A stretch of DNA of 59,096 nucleotides from VBDM01 sp035519135 (GCA_035519135.1 DATIWX010000038.1:1-59096); one strand, 5' to 3'. Counted from the first letter of the stretch, positions 1-8,167 are shown. The notes: a model not told the origin generated them from the sequence alone. Numbers and translations: made by a program.

Positions 1-1
1 G

Positions 2-199
2 CGGCCGCTGGCCGACGTGACCCTGCAGCAGAAGGACATGACGCTGGTGCTGGAACTGGGACGTAAAATGGGCGTGCCGGTGCCGCTGGCTGCCGCCGCC
101 AACGAAATGATGAACGCGTGCCGCGGCCTCGGCCTCGGACATCACGATTTCGTGATCGCGCACGAGGCTTATCGCCGTCTGGGAGGCATGTCGAAATGA
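2..199 (+). CDS. C-terminal fragment of a 3-hydroxyisobutyrate dehydrogenase-like NAD(P)-dependent oxidoreductase
   Basis: Only the last 65 codons lie in the window; the reading frame is open from base 2, so the gene begins upstream. The visible tail (DVTLQQKDMTLVLELGRKMG followed by VPVPLAAAANEM) resembles the all-helical C-terminal domain of 6-phosphogluconate/3-hydroxyisobutyrate dehydrogenases. There a conserved K-D pair precedes a helix, and a 'vP.P....a' stretch lines the active site. The stop overlaps the start of the cupin gene (ATGA), so the two are probably translationally coupled. A second, complete member of this family lies at 7216-8145. The substrate cannot be inferred from the tail alone. 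Confidence 0.75.
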   Translation, partial: RPLADVTLQQKDMTLVLELGRKMGVPVPLAAAANEMMNACRGLGLGHHDFVIAHEAYRRLGGMSK

Positions 200-639
200 A
201 GCCCGAATTCAAGACTGGAACGAAGACCGGATTGGAGCCCTTCAGCACCAACCTCAAGGACGTGCCCAAGGTCGGCGGGCTGTCGGCGAAGGACGGCTGG
301 GTCAACATGCAGGTGCAGTTCCTGATCGATCAGAAGACCGCCAACTCCGACAAGATGCTGGTCGGCTGGACGGTGCTGCCGCCCGGCGCCCAGCACGACC
401 GCCACCGGCATTTCAATTGCGACGAGTTCTGGATCGTCATCAAGGGGCACGGCGTGATGTACACCGACGATGGCGAGAAGCCCTCGGGCGAAGGCGACGT
501 GGTGTTCACGCCGCGCGGCCACTGGCACGGTTTCAAGAACACGACCGACCAGGACGTCGTACTGGTCTGGGGCTGGAGCGGCGCGGGCTCGCTGGAGGCG
601 GCCGGTTATGAATCGGTCGAAGGCGGGCGCACGCACTGA
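196..639 (+). CDS. Small single-domain cupin protein
   Basis: A protein of 147 residues. The start ATG at 196 overlaps the upstream stop (ATGA); in-frame codons further upstream lie inside the preceding gene and are less likely. The middle carries the cupin pattern: H-x-H with a following acidic residue in QHDRHRHFNCDEFWIVIKG, then the second motif around GDVVFTPRGHWHGFKN. This gives the usual His/His/Glu/His metal-binding set of a one-domain beta-barrel. Such proteins serve as dioxygenases, isomerases or metabolite binders. In this operon of dehydrogenase, hydratase and hydrolase genes a catabolic enzyme is more likely than a regulator, since no DNA-binding domain is present. The exact reaction is unknown. 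Confidence 0.8.
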   Translation: MKPEFKTGTKTGLEPFSTNLKDVPKVGGLSAKDGWVNMQVQFLIDQKTANSDKMLVGWTVLPPGAQHDRHRHFNCDEFWIVIKGHGVMYTDDGEKPSGEGDVVFTPRGHWHGFKNTTDQDVVLVWGWSGAGSLEAAGYESVEGGRTH

Positions 640-664
640 ATTCCCCGGCGCCCGGCGCGGGGTC

Positions 665-1390
665 ATGATGGCAACCATGGACGACCCGCGGATCCTGCGC
701 GGCATGGCAGTGCAGCTCGGTCGCCGGCGCGAGCGCCTTGACGCAGGCGAACGTCCGCTCGGCTGGAAAGTCGGATTCGGCGCGCCGGCGGCGATGCAGA
801 AGCTCGCGATCAAGGCGCCGCTGATCGGCTTTCTCACCGACAAAGCGCGCGTGGCGACGGGCGCGACGGTGTCGCTGGCGGGCTGGAGCAAGCCGGCCGC
901 CGAGCCCGAGATCGCCGTTCACGTGGGCCGCGACCTGACGGCCGGCGCCGACCGCGGCACCGCCCGCGCGGCGATCGCGGGTCTGGGACCGGCGATCGAG
1001 CTCGCCGACGTGGACCGGCCGCCGGAGGATGTCGAGCGCATCCTCGCCGCGAACATCTATCAGCGTTGCGTCATCGTCGGCTCCTGCGATGCGTCGCGCG
1101 CGGGCGGCGCGGTCGATGGCCTGCACGGCCATATCTCGAGAAACGGCAGCGCCTTCGCGCAGACTTCCGACCCGCAGGCGCTGACCGGCGAACTGATCGA
1201 CATCGTGCGCCATGTCGCCGATACGCTCGCGGCCTTCGGGGAGATTTTGCGCGCTGGACAGATCATCATCACGGGGTCCATCGTGCCGCCGCTGTGGGTC
1301 GAAGCCGGCGAGGAAATCCTGTTCGAGCTCGACCCCGTCGGCAGCGTTTCGGTTCGCTTCGCGGCGGATGACCGCCAGCGGAAACTTTGA
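665..1390 (+). CDS. 2-keto-4-pentenoate hydratase/MhpD-like protein (fumarylacetoacetase-related fold)
   Basis: A protein of 241 residues, usual for the MhpD/2-oxopent-4-enoate hydratase group. Supporting stretches are GWKVGFGAP near the N-terminus, KPAAEPEIAVHVGRDL in the middle (the E-x-E metal-binding region), GLGPAIELADVDRP, and a C-terminal GQIIITGSIVPPLWVEAGE. The last matches the 'G.vvltGs..p' turn of the family. Members hydrate 2-hydroxy-dienoates or decarboxylate 4-oxalocrotonate in meta-cleavage pathways. Starts at 665 and 668 are adjacent ATGs and equally possible. It lies 25 bases after the cupin gene and 11 before the alpha/beta hydrolase gene, so all are probably in one transcript. 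Whether hydratase or decarboxylase activity applies is undecided. Confidence 0.85.
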   Translation: MMATMDDPRILRGMAVQLGRRRERLDAGERPLGWKVGFGAPAAMQKLAIKAPLIGFLTDKARVATGATVSLAGWSKPAAEPEIAVHVGRDLTAGADRGTARAAIAGLGPAIELADVDRPPEDVERILAANIYQRCVIVGSCDASRAGGAVDGLHGHISRNGSAFAQTSDPQALTGELIDIVRHVADTLAAFGEILRAGQIIITGSIVPPLWVEAGEEILFELDPVGSVSVRFAADDRQRKL

Positions 1391-1401
1391 GGAGCGTATT
1401 C

Positions 1402-2499
1402 ATGTCCGAAGCCGAAGCGAGAACGAAGTCCGCCGACCCGCGCGTCGCCGCCGCCATCGCGCACTGGGCGCCGCGCTTCGTCTCGAACGGCGTGCTGCTC
1501 GCCGATTTCGAGGAGGTCACTTCCGGAATCGAGCGCTGGGAGGACTGGTGCGCCGCGTGGTGCAGGCGCGGCGAGGTCCACGAAGGGCTCGGGCGCGAGG
1601 CGCTCGCGCAGGGGTACGGGCTGAGCGGCGGAGAGCACCTGGTGCGCGCGGCGATGTACTACCACTTCGCCAAGTTCGTGTTCGTGCACGATCCGAAGCA
1701 GATGCGCGAGGCGCACCTGCGCTCGGTCGAGTGCTACAAGGCTGCGCTGCCGCACATGCGGCCGCCCGGCGAGCGCGTCGCCATTCCCTTCGAAGGCAAG
1801 ACGCTGTACGGCGTATTGCGAAAGCCCGCCGCGGCCGGCCGCCTGCCCATCCTCGTCATGGCGCCGGGCCTGGACTCGACCAAGGAAGAGCTGCACGCCT
1901 ACGAGGAGCCCTTCCTCGCCCGCGGCATCGCGATCCTCGCGATCGACGGACCGGGACAAGGCGAGGCCGAGTACGAGATCCCCATCTGCGGCGACTACGA
2001 GCGCGCTGCGCGCGCCGCCTGCGACTGGATCGAAAAGCGCGCCGACCTCGATTCCTCGAGGATCGCCATGTGGGGCGTCAGCCTCGGCGGCTACTACGCG
2101 CCGCGCGCCACCGCCTACGAGAAGCGCATCAAGGCCTGCATCGGCATCTCGGGCCCGTTCGAGTGGAAGGAGATCTGGGCAGCGCTCCCCGAGCTCACGC
2201 GCGAGGCTTTCCGCGTGCGCAGCCACTGTGCCACCGAAGCCGAGGCGCTCGCGAACGCGGCGACGCTGTCGATGAAGGACGCCGCGGCGAAAATCGCCTG
2301 TCCCATCTTCATCGTTACCGGACGGCAGGACCGGCTCGTCCCCGCCTCGCACGCCGAACGCCTGGCGAAGGCCGTCTCGGGCCCGGTAGAGTTGCTGATC
2401 GTCGAGGACGGCGGGCACAATGCCAACAACCGTCCCTACCGCTACCGCAGCCTGACGGCCGACTGGCTCGCGGGGCAATTGAAGCTGTCCAGGATTTGA
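1402..2499 (+). CDS. Alpha/beta hydrolase resembling 2,6-dihydroxypseudooxynicotine hydrolase (C-C bond hydrolase group)
   Basis: A protein of 365 residues with about 130 helical N-terminal residues (WEDWCAAWCRRGEVHEGLG and following) before the alpha/beta-hydrolase core. That layout is known for dihydroxypseudooxynicotine hydrolase and FrsA-like esterases. The nucleophile elbow is GVSLGGYY with Ser227; Asp310 in GRQDRLVP and His339 in DGGHNANN complete the triad. The start is the ATG with GAGGAGCG just upstream. Sitting behind a 2-keto-4-pentenoate hydratase-like gene, it could be the C-C hydrolase step of a ring-fission or diketone pathway, but a plain carboxylesterase cannot be excluded. 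There is no signal peptide, so it is cytoplasmic. Confidence 0.85.
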   Translation: MSEAEARTKSADPRVAAAIAHWAPRFVSNGVLLADFEEVTSGIERWEDWCAAWCRRGEVHEGLGREALAQGYGLSGGEHLVRAAMYYHFAKFVFVHDPKQMREAHLRSVECYKAALPHMRPPGERVAIPFEGKTLYGVLRKPAAAGRLPILVMAPGLDSTKEELHAYEEPFLARGIAILAIDGPGQGEAEYEIPICGDYERAARAACDWIEKRADLDSSRIAMWGVSLGGYYAPRATAYEKRIKACIGISGPFEWKEIWAALPELTREAFRVRSHCATEAEALANAATLSMKDAAAKIACPIFIVTGRQDRLVPASHAERLAKAVSGPVELLIVEDGGHNANNRPYRYRSLTADWLAGQLKLSRI

Positions 2500-2522
2500 A
2501 GGCCGAAAACAGGAGAGAGACC

Positions 2523-3470
2523 ATGCTGAAGCGCTTTTGCTGGACCCTTGCCGCGGCGTCCCTCGTGTCGGCTGCCGCCGCTCAGACCTTTCCAAGCAGG
2601 ACCGTGCACCTGGTATCGGGCGTCACGCCGGGGAGCGCCTCCGACACCATGGCGCGCATCCTCGCTGAAAAGCTGACGGTCAGCCTCGGTCAGCAGGTCA
2701 TCGTCGAGAACTGGCTCGGCGCAGGAGGGCTCGTCGGCGCGTCCCGGGTCGCCAAGACGGACCCCGACGGCCACACCATCATGATCTACGCTTCGGCGTT
2801 CACGGTTTCGCCGCTGCTCACTCCGGGAGTACTCGATCCCAAGGACCTCACGCCCGTAGCGACAATCGCGACCATCCCCACGGTCCTGGTGGTCAAGGCC
2901 GACAAGGGCTACAAGACCGTGGCCGATCTCGTCGCTGCCGCCAAGGCGAAACCGGGCGCGATCATCGCGACTTCGGCAGGCATCGGAAGCGCGACCCATA
3001 TGAACCTCGAGCGCTTCCGTATCGCCGCGGGGATCCAAGTGCTGCACGTGCCGCTGAAGGGCGCGCCTGAAGCGCTGACCGAGGTGCTGACCGGTCGCGC
3101 GGATTTCTACTTCGCACTCCCGTTCCAGGCCCGCGCCCAGGCCGGCAAGGTCCTCGCCCTCGCGGTCGGCTCGCCCAAGAGAAGCTCTCTCTTCCCGGAC
3201 GTTCCCACCACGGTCGAGGCGGGATACCCGAACTCCGACTACAACTTCTGGGTCGGGGCGCTGATGCCTTCAAGGACTCCGCGCGAGATCGTGCAGCGTC
3301 TGCACCGCGAATTCAACGCCGCGGTAAACGCGCCCGACGTGCGCGAGCGCATCGTCAAGACCGGAGCCGATCCCCTGACGCTCACGCTCCCGGAATTCGA
3401 GGCGATGATCCGGGAGGAGTTCGAGGCGAACGCGAAGCTCATCAAAGCCGCCAATATCAAGGCTGAGTGA
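2523..3470 (+). CDS. Bug/TctC-type periplasmic solute-binding protein
   Basis: A protein of 315 residues with a Sec signal peptide (MLKRFCWTLAAASLVSAAAAQ, cleavage likely after AAA-Q). Next comes the family start 'FPSRTVHLVSGVTPGSASD' and the repeated G-rich loops (GAGGLVGASRVAKTDPDGHT). The pocket regions LKGAPEALTEVLTGRADFYF and VAVGSPKRSSLFPDVPTTVEAG are standard for tripartite tricarboxylate transporter receptors. These bind carboxylates through two ordered water bridges. AGGAGAG precedes the ATG. No TctA/TctB membrane genes are nearby, which is normal for the expanded Bug families of Burkholderiales. The ligand is probably the substrate or an intermediate of the neighbouring enzymes; this is inference from position. 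Confidence 0.93.
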   Translation: MLKRFCWTLAAASLVSAAAAQTFPSRTVHLVSGVTPGSASDTMARILAEKLTVSLGQQVIVENWLGAGGLVGASRVAKTDPDGHTIMIYASAFTVSPLLTPGVLDPKDLTPVATIATIPTVLVVKADKGYKTVADLVAAAKAKPGAIIATSAGIGSATHMNLERFRIAAGIQVLHVPLKGAPEALTEVLTGRADFYFALPFQARAQAGKVLALAVGSPKRSSLFPDVPTTVEAGYPNSDYNFWVGALMPSRTPREIVQRLHREFNAAVNAPDVRERIVKTGADPLTLTLPEFEAMIREEFEANAKLIKAANIKAE

Positions 3471-3545
3471 AGGCCGGCGCGCTAGGCTGCGACGCGCCCT
3501 CGTGGCATACTTCGCACTCCGCAAAGCAGTCCGAGGATAGGCGCA

Positions 3546-4853
3546 ATGGCCAAACCGGGAAAGCATACCGAGCCGAAGATGGTCCGGCCCGACGACATCA
3601 ATCCGCACCACAACTGGAAACGGCCGCTGCAGGCGCCGGGCCACACCCAGGTCGATTTCGAGGAGCGAGTCAATTTCCGCCGTCTGCACGAGTATCGCAT
3701 CGCCCGCGTGCGCGCCGCGCTGTCGCAATCGGGGCTCGGGGCGCTGCTGTGCTTCGATCAGCACAACATCCGCTACACCACGAGCACAGTGATCGGCGAA
3801 TGGGCGCGCGACAAGCTGACGCGCTTTTCGCTCCTGACGGGCAACGGCGATCCCTACATCTGGGACTTCGGCAGCGCGGCCAAGCACCACCGGCTGTACG
3901 CGCCCTGGCTGCATACCGACCACTGCCGCGCCGGGATGCTGGGCATGCGCGGAGCGACCGGCGCGGATATCACCTACTTTCGCGACGGGGCGAAGGAGAT
4001 CAAGGCCGTCCTCGACGCCGAAGGCGTGGGCAAAATGCCGCTCGGCGTCGACGTGGTCGAGCCGCCGATGCTGTTCGAGCTGCAGAAGCTCGGAATCGAG
4101 GTGCGCGACGGCCAGCAGGTGATGCTGATGGCGCGGGAGGTGAAGAACATCGACGAGCTTACGCTCCTCAACATGGCTTCTGCCATGGTCGACGGCGTCT
4201 ACCAGGACATCGCCGAGGCCCTGAAACCCGGCGTCAAGGAGTCGCAGATCGTCGCGCTCGCGACCGCGCGGCTCTACGAGATGGGCTCGGACTGCGTGGA
4301 GGCGATCAACTCGATCTCCGGTGAACGCTGCTCCCCGCACCCGCACAACTTCACCGACCGGCTGATACGCCCGGGCGACCAGGCTTTCTTCGACGTCATC
4401 CAGTCGTTCATGGGCTACCGCACCTGCTACTACCGCACCTTCAGCGTCGGGCGCGCGACCGCGCCGCAGCGCACCGCCTACCGCAAGGCGCGCGAGTGGA
4501 TGGACCGTGCGATCGAGCTCCTGAAGCCCGGGATGTCGAGCGACAAGATCGCGCGCGCTTTTCCCGAGGCGAAGGAAATCGGGTTTTCGAGCGAGATGGA
4601 GGCTTTCGGCCTGAATTTCTGCCACGGCCTGGGACTTGGGCTGCACGAGCGGCCGCTGATCTCGCGCGTCAATTCGCTGAAGGAGCCGATCGAGCTGAAG
4701 GCCGGGATGGTCTTCGCCGTGGAGACCTATTGCCCCGCGACCGACGGCATCTCGGCGGCCAGAATCGAAGAGGAAGTGATCCTCGGCCCCGACGGCGCGA
4801 AGATCATCTCGCTCTATCCGGCCGAAGAGCTGCCGATCGCCAACCCGTATTGA
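3546..4853 (+). CDS. M24 (Xaa-Pro peptidase/creatinase-fold) protein with an altered metal site
   Basis: A protein of 435 residues. It has a creatinase-like N-terminal domain (residues about 40-185, LLCFDQHNIRYTTSTVIGEW) and a pita-bread C-terminal domain. Aligned without gaps to the M24 ligand loop, Asp283 is kept, but the second Asp of the usual D-x-T-R-T motif is Cys294 (GYRTCYYRTF). His360 (CHGLGLGLHERP), Glu393 (AVETY) and Glu408 (RIEEEV) are present. Four of the five usual dinuclear-metal ligands therefore remain, which suggests a mononuclear or metal-free enzyme such as a creatinase- or lyase-like activity rather than an aminopeptidase. Its stop lies at the edge of the inverted repeat that follows. 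The upstream 75 bases have no strong Shine-Dalgarno; GAGGATAGGCGCA is the best. Confidence 0.85.
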   Translation: MAKPGKHTEPKMVRPDDINPHHNWKRPLQAPGHTQVDFEERVNFRRLHEYRIARVRAALSQSGLGALLCFDQHNIRYTTSTVIGEWARDKLTRFSLLTGNGDPYIWDFGSAAKHHRLYAPWLHTDHCRAGMLGMRGATGADITYFRDGAKEIKAVLDAEGVGKMPLGVDVVEPPMLFELQKLGIEVRDGQQVMLMAREVKNIDELTLLNMASAMVDGVYQDIAEALKPGVKESQIVALATARLYEMGSDCVEAINSISGERCSPHPHNFTDRLIRPGDQAFFDVIQSFMGYRTCYYRTFSVGRATAPQRTAYRKAREWMDRAIELLKPGMSSDKIARAFPEAKEIGFSSEMEAFGLNFCHGLGLGLHERPLISRVNSLKEPIELKAGMVFAVETYCPATDGISAARIEEEVILGPDGAKIISLYPAEELPIANPY

Positions 4854-4937
4854 AAACCGGGGACAGACCACGTTTTCTCACACCGATGAAGAGGACGATT
4901 GCAGCTGCGAAAAAAAGCGTGGTCTGTCCCCGGTTTT
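4853..4937. repeat. Inverted repeat with 20-bp perfect arms (REP/MITE-like)
   Basis: The left arm AAAACCGGGGACAGACCACG (4853-4872) returns exactly as its reverse complement at 4918-4937, with 45 bases between, giving one long stem-loop. The left arm begins on the last base of the M24 stop codon; the right arm ends 21 bases before the E1-alpha ATG. From memory, GGGGACAGACCACG-containing palindromes recur in many betaproteobacterial genomes and are associated with REP-type transposases, but no copy count was possible here and no second copy is in the window. It may act as an mRNA stabiliser or terminator between the two genes. Confidence 0.85.
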
Positions 4938-4958
4938 CCTAACGAGAGATTCCAGAAT

Positions 4959-5981
4959 ATGAGCGTGACCCAGAAAGCCCACCCCGTGCAGCGCTCGGGG
5001 ACATTGCCCGAAGCAACGCGGCTGCAGCTCTTTCGCCTGCAGGTCGAGATCCGCCACTGCGAGAAGCGCGCCTACGACCTTTTCCTGCAGAACCTGGTGA
5101 AGGGAACGAGTCACCTCGCGCTCGGCCAGGAGGCAGTCGCGGCCGGCTTTGCGGCGGCGATGAACAAGGACGACTACACCTTCTGCACCTACCGCGGCCA
5201 TCACCATACGCTCGCGCGCGGCGCATCGATGCTCTCGGTGCTGGGCGAGCTGATGGGACGGCAATGTGGGTTGATGAAAGGCAAGGGCGGCTCGATGCAC
5301 CTGACCAGCGTCGAGCACGGGGTGATGGGTTCCTACGCCATCGTCGGCGCGCACCTGCCGATCGCAGCCGGCGCCGCCTGGTCGGCGCAGTACCGCGGCA
5401 CCAAGCAGGTCGCCGTCGCCTTCTTCGGCGACGGCGCGACCAACATCGGCGCGTTCCACGAGGCCCTCAATCTTGCTGCGGTATGGAAGCTGCCGGTGAT
5501 CTTCTGCTGCGAGAACAACATGTACATGGAGTACACGCCGATCTCGGCGGTGACCGCGGTGAAGCATCCCGCGGCCGACCGCGCGGGAAGCTACGGCCTG
5601 GAGCGCCAGGTGATCGACGGCAACGACGCCGATATCGTATACAGCACGGCGAGCGACGCCATCGCCAAGGCGCGCTCGGGCGGCGGGCCCTCGCTCATCG
5701 AATGCCTCACTTACCGGCACAGCGGCCACTCGCGCGCCGACCCGGCGAAGTACCGGCCCAAGGAAGAGCTCGAGGAATGGCTGAAGCGCGATCCGGTGGC
5801 GCTCTACCGCCAACGGCTGCTCGCCGCGGGGGTCGCCGAGGCGAAGCTCGCGCAGGTCGAGGCCGAATCGATGGCCAAGCTCGAGCAGGCGACCGAGGCC
5901 GCCAAGGCCTCGCCCACGCCTGCGATCGAGTCGGCGATGACCGACGTATGGGCCGACGGAGGCAACGCATGGCGCAACTGA
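4959..5981 (+). CDS. TPP-dependent 2-oxoacid (pyruvate/acetoin-type) dehydrogenase E1 component, alpha subunit
   Basis: A protein of 340 residues. It contains the E1-alpha core: RGHHHTLARGAS (the family R-x-H substrate/phosphate loop), KGKGGSMHL, and the thiamine-diphosphate motif GDGATNIGAFHEALNLA ending in CENN. The C-terminal region YRHSGHSRADPAKYR carries the phosphorylation-loop-like residues of the family. The start ATG at 4959 lies just after the inverted repeat; an earlier in-frame start would translate the repeat and is rejected. It overlaps the beta gene by 13 bases, so the two subunits are coupled as an alpha2-beta2 E1. Family resemblance is closest to acetoin/pyruvate dehydrogenases, but the 2-oxoacid is not determined. 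Confidence 0.92.
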   Translation: MSVTQKAHPVQRSGTLPEATRLQLFRLQVEIRHCEKRAYDLFLQNLVKGTSHLALGQEAVAAGFAAAMNKDDYTFCTYRGHHHTLARGASMLSVLGELMGRQCGLMKGKGGSMHLTSVEHGVMGSYAIVGAHLPIAAGAAWSAQYRGTKQVAVAFFGDGATNIGAFHEALNLAAVWKLPVIFCCENNMYMEYTPISAVTAVKHPAADRAGSYGLERQVIDGNDADIVYSTASDAIAKARSGGGPSLIECLTYRHSGHSRADPAKYRPKEELEEWLKRDPVALYRQRLLAAGVAEAKLAQVEAESMAKLEQATEAAKASPTPAIESAMTDVWADGGNAWRN

Positions 5982-6955
5982 GCTATCGCGATGCCGTCGC
6001 CGCCGGCATCGCCCAGGAGATGAGGCGCGACGAGCGCGTGGTGCTGTTCGGCGAGGATACGGCCGCCGCGGGCGGCGTGTTCAAGACCACGGTAGGCCTG
6101 TTCGAGGAATTCGGGCCGAGGCGCGTGAAGGACACGCCGATCTCGGAGCTCGCCATCCTCGGCGCGGCAATGGGAGCGGCGATGACTGGCCTCAGGCCGG
6201 TCGCCGAGATCATGTTTTCGGATTTTCTCGCCTGCTGCTGGGACTACGTCGCGAACGAGATCGCCAAGACGCGCTACATGAGCGACGGTCAGATCACGAT
6301 TCCGCTGGTGATCCGCACCGCGAACGGCGGGGGAGCGCGCTTCGGCGCCCAGCACTCGCAGAGCGTGGAGAACTGGGCGATGGCGATACCGGGCATCAAG
6401 GTGGTCGCGCCTTCCACGCCGGCGGACGCGAAAGGGCTGCTGGCCGCCGCGATCCGCGATCCGGACCCGGTGCTGTTCTTCGAGCACAAGAGCCTGCTCG
6501 CCGACAAGGGTGAGGTGCCCGAGGGCGAGTACGTCGAGCCGCTCGGAAAGGCTAAGGTGCTGCGCGAAGGCAAGGACGTCACCATCATCGCGCTCGCCGC
6601 GATGGTCCCGCGCGCGCTCAAGGCGGCCGAGGCGCTTGCCGCCGAGAGCGGGATCTCGGCGACGGTCATCGACGTGCGCTCGCTCGTGCCGCTCGACGCG
6701 CGCACGCTGCTCGAGCACTCGGCGCGCACCGGGCGCGTCTTCACCGTCGAGGAGAACCCGCGCCTGTGCGGCTGGGGCGCCGAGATCGCCTCGATCATCC
6801 AGGAGGAAGCCTTTAGCGCGCTCAAGGGACCGGTGGTCCGCATCACGACCCCGCACGTTCCGCTGCCGGCGTCCGACAGGCTCGAGGACGCGGTCATGCC
6901 CACGCCTGCCCGCATCGTCGCCGAAGTGAAGCGCGGACTGGGCCGCACCGCCTAG
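5969..6955 (+). CDS. TPP-dependent 2-oxoacid dehydrogenase E1 component, beta subunit
   Basis: A protein of 328 residues, the usual length of PdhB/AcoB. Features are VVLFGEDTAAAGGVFKTT, the helix starting DTPISELAILGAAMGAA, the GGGARFGAQHSQSVENW segment with the conserved Q-H-S-Q that closes the active site, and the transketolase C-terminal domain with VIDVRSLVPLD. It forms the E1 heterotetramer with the preceding alpha subunit. It is followed 16 bases later by a free lipoyl-domain gene. No dihydrolipoamide acyltransferase (E2) or lipoamide dehydrogenase (E3) gene is present in the window, so the rest of the complex must come from elsewhere or the reaction ends differently. Confidence 0.93.
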   Translation: MAQLSYRDAVAAGIAQEMRRDERVVLFGEDTAAAGGVFKTTVGLFEEFGPRRVKDTPISELAILGAAMGAAMTGLRPVAEIMFSDFLACCWDYVANEIAKTRYMSDGQITIPLVIRTANGGGARFGAQHSQSVENWAMAIPGIKVVAPSTPADAKGLLAAAIRDPDPVLFFEHKSLLADKGEVPEGEYVEPLGKAKVLREGKDVTIIALAAMVPRALKAAEALAAESGISATVIDVRSLVPLDARTLLEHSARTGRVFTVEENPRLCGWGAEIASIIQEEAFSALKGPVVRITTPHVPLPASDRLEDAVMPTPARIVAEVKRGLGRTA

Positions 6956-6971
6956 AGAACGGAGAGAAGCC

Positions 6972-7199
6972 ATGGACGTGATCATGCCGCAGCTGGGCGA
7001 GACGGTGACCGAGGGAACGGTCGCCAACTGGTACAAGAAGGTCGGCGACACCGTCAAGGCGGACGAGCCGCTCTTCGACGTGGAGACCGACAAGGTCACG
7101 ACCGAGATCCCCTCGATCGCCAGCGGCGTGCTCAAGGCGATCCTGGTCGAGCCTGGCAAGACGGTGCCGGTGGGCACGGTGCTCGCTGTGATCGAGTAG
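6972..7199 (+). CDS. Free-standing lipoyl (biotinyl/lipoyl-attachment) domain protein
   Basis: A protein of 75 residues that is only one lipoyl domain. It starts MDVIMPQLGETVTEGTVANW, carries the lipoylation loop VETDKVTTEI with the acceptor Lys at the hairpin tip, and ends with the GKTVPVGTVLAVIE strand. There is no linker, peripheral-subunit-binding domain or acyltransferase catalytic domain, and the stop is followed by a new ribosome-binding site, so it is not obviously the broken end of an E2 gene. GGAGAGAAGCC precedes the ATG. Position right after E1-beta implies it receives the acyl or aldehyde unit from that E1. A glycine-cleavage-H-like or shuttle role is inference. Confidence 0.9.
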   Translation: MDVIMPQLGETVTEGTVANWYKKVGDTVKADEPLFDVETDKVTTEIPSIASGVLKAILVEPGKTVPVGTVLAVIE

Positions 7200-7215
7200 A
7201 CGAAGGAGAGTCGAG

Positions 7216-8145
7216 TTGAGCTCCGCGAAGGGCAAGAAGATCGGCTGGATCGGCGCCGGGCGCATGGGATTCGAGATGGCGAAGCGCCTCGCGAAGGGCG
7301 GCTGCGACATCGCGGTCTGGAACCGCACCCGCGCCAAGGCCGAGCCGCTCGCCAAGGACGGCGCGAAGATCGTCGACGCGCTCCCGGACCTCGCGGGCTG
7401 CGACATCGTTTTCTGCATGGTGTCGACCTACGACGACGTCAAGGAAGTGATCGCGGGCCCGAAGGGCCTGCTCTCGGGCCCGGGCAGGCCGCGCATGGTG
7501 GTCGAGTGCTCCTCCATCTCTCTCGAGGGCTCCGCGGATCTGCGCAAGATCCTGGCAGCCAAGGGCATCGAGCTGCTGTCGGCGCCCGTGTCGGGCAACG
7601 CCAAGGTGATCAAGGCGGGCAAGCTGACGTTCGTCGTGTCCGGGCCGAAAGCGGCATACGATGCCGCCGCGCCCTACCTCGCGATGATGGGACAGGGCTC
7701 CTCCTATGTCGGCGAGGGAGAACTTTCGCGCATCGTGAAGATCTGTCACAACGTGATGCTCGGGGTCGTCGCACAGTGCATGGCGGAGGTCACGGTGCTC
7801 GCCGAGAAGGCGGGCGTGCCGCGCCACGCCTTCCTCGACTTTCTCAACAAGAGCGTGATGGGATCGATGTTCACGCGCTACAAGACCCCGGCATTCGTCA
7901 ACCTCGACTTCCATGTGACCTTCACCCCGTACCTGCTCCGCAAGGACCTCGACCTCGGACTCGAAGGCGGGCGCAGATTCGAGGTCCCGATGCCGCTCGC
8001 TTCGGCGACTCGCGACCTCGTTCAATCGATGATGGGCAGGGGCATGACCGAGGAGGATTTCTCGATGTTGCTGGTGCAACAGGCGCAGGCCTCGGGCCTC
8101 ACGCTCAAGCCGGAGAACGTGGCGGTCGGGGACGGGCTTTCGTAA
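7216..8145 (+). CDS. NAD(P)-dependent 3-hydroxyisobutyrate dehydrogenase-like oxidoreductase
   Basis: A protein of 309 residues beginning at a TTG with GAAGGAGAG eight bases upstream. The N-terminus shows the Rossmann signature IGWIGAGRMGFEMAKRLAKG. The substrate-binding stretch LSAPVSGNAKVIKAGKLTF is the 'D/SAPVSGG..gA..G.L' motif of beta-hydroxyacid dehydrogenases. The catalytic Lys lies in IVKICHNVMLGV (the K..nN motif). The C-terminal helix region has RKDLDLGLE. In the family it oxidises a 3-hydroxy acid to a semialdehyde or reduces glyoxylate-type semialdehydes. Operon position after E1 and lipoyl genes suggests a 3-hydroxy-acid intermediate in the same pathway. It parallels the partial homologue at the window start. 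Confidence 0.9.
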   Translation: MSSAKGKKIGWIGAGRMGFEMAKRLAKGGCDIAVWNRTRAKAEPLAKDGAKIVDALPDLAGCDIVFCMVSTYDDVKEVIAGPKGLLSGPGRPRMVVECSSISLEGSADLRKILAAKGIELLSAPVSGNAKVIKAGKLTFVVSGPKAAYDAAAPYLAMMGQGSSYVGEGELSRIVKICHNVMLGVVAQCMAEVTVLAEKAGVPRHAFLDFLNKSVMGSMFTRYKTPAFVNLDFHVTFTPYLLRKDLDLGLEGGRRFEVPMPLASATRDLVQSMMGRGMTEEDFSMLLVQQAQASGLTLKPENVAVGDGLS

Positions 8146-8167
8146 TTTTTTTCACAGAGGAGCTCCA

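Noticed and set aside
4899..4958. Upstream extension of the E1-alpha gene through the inverted repeat
   Set aside because: It would translate the repeat arm (residues like AWSVPGFPN) that is absent from the family; ATG 4959 fits the usual N-terminus.
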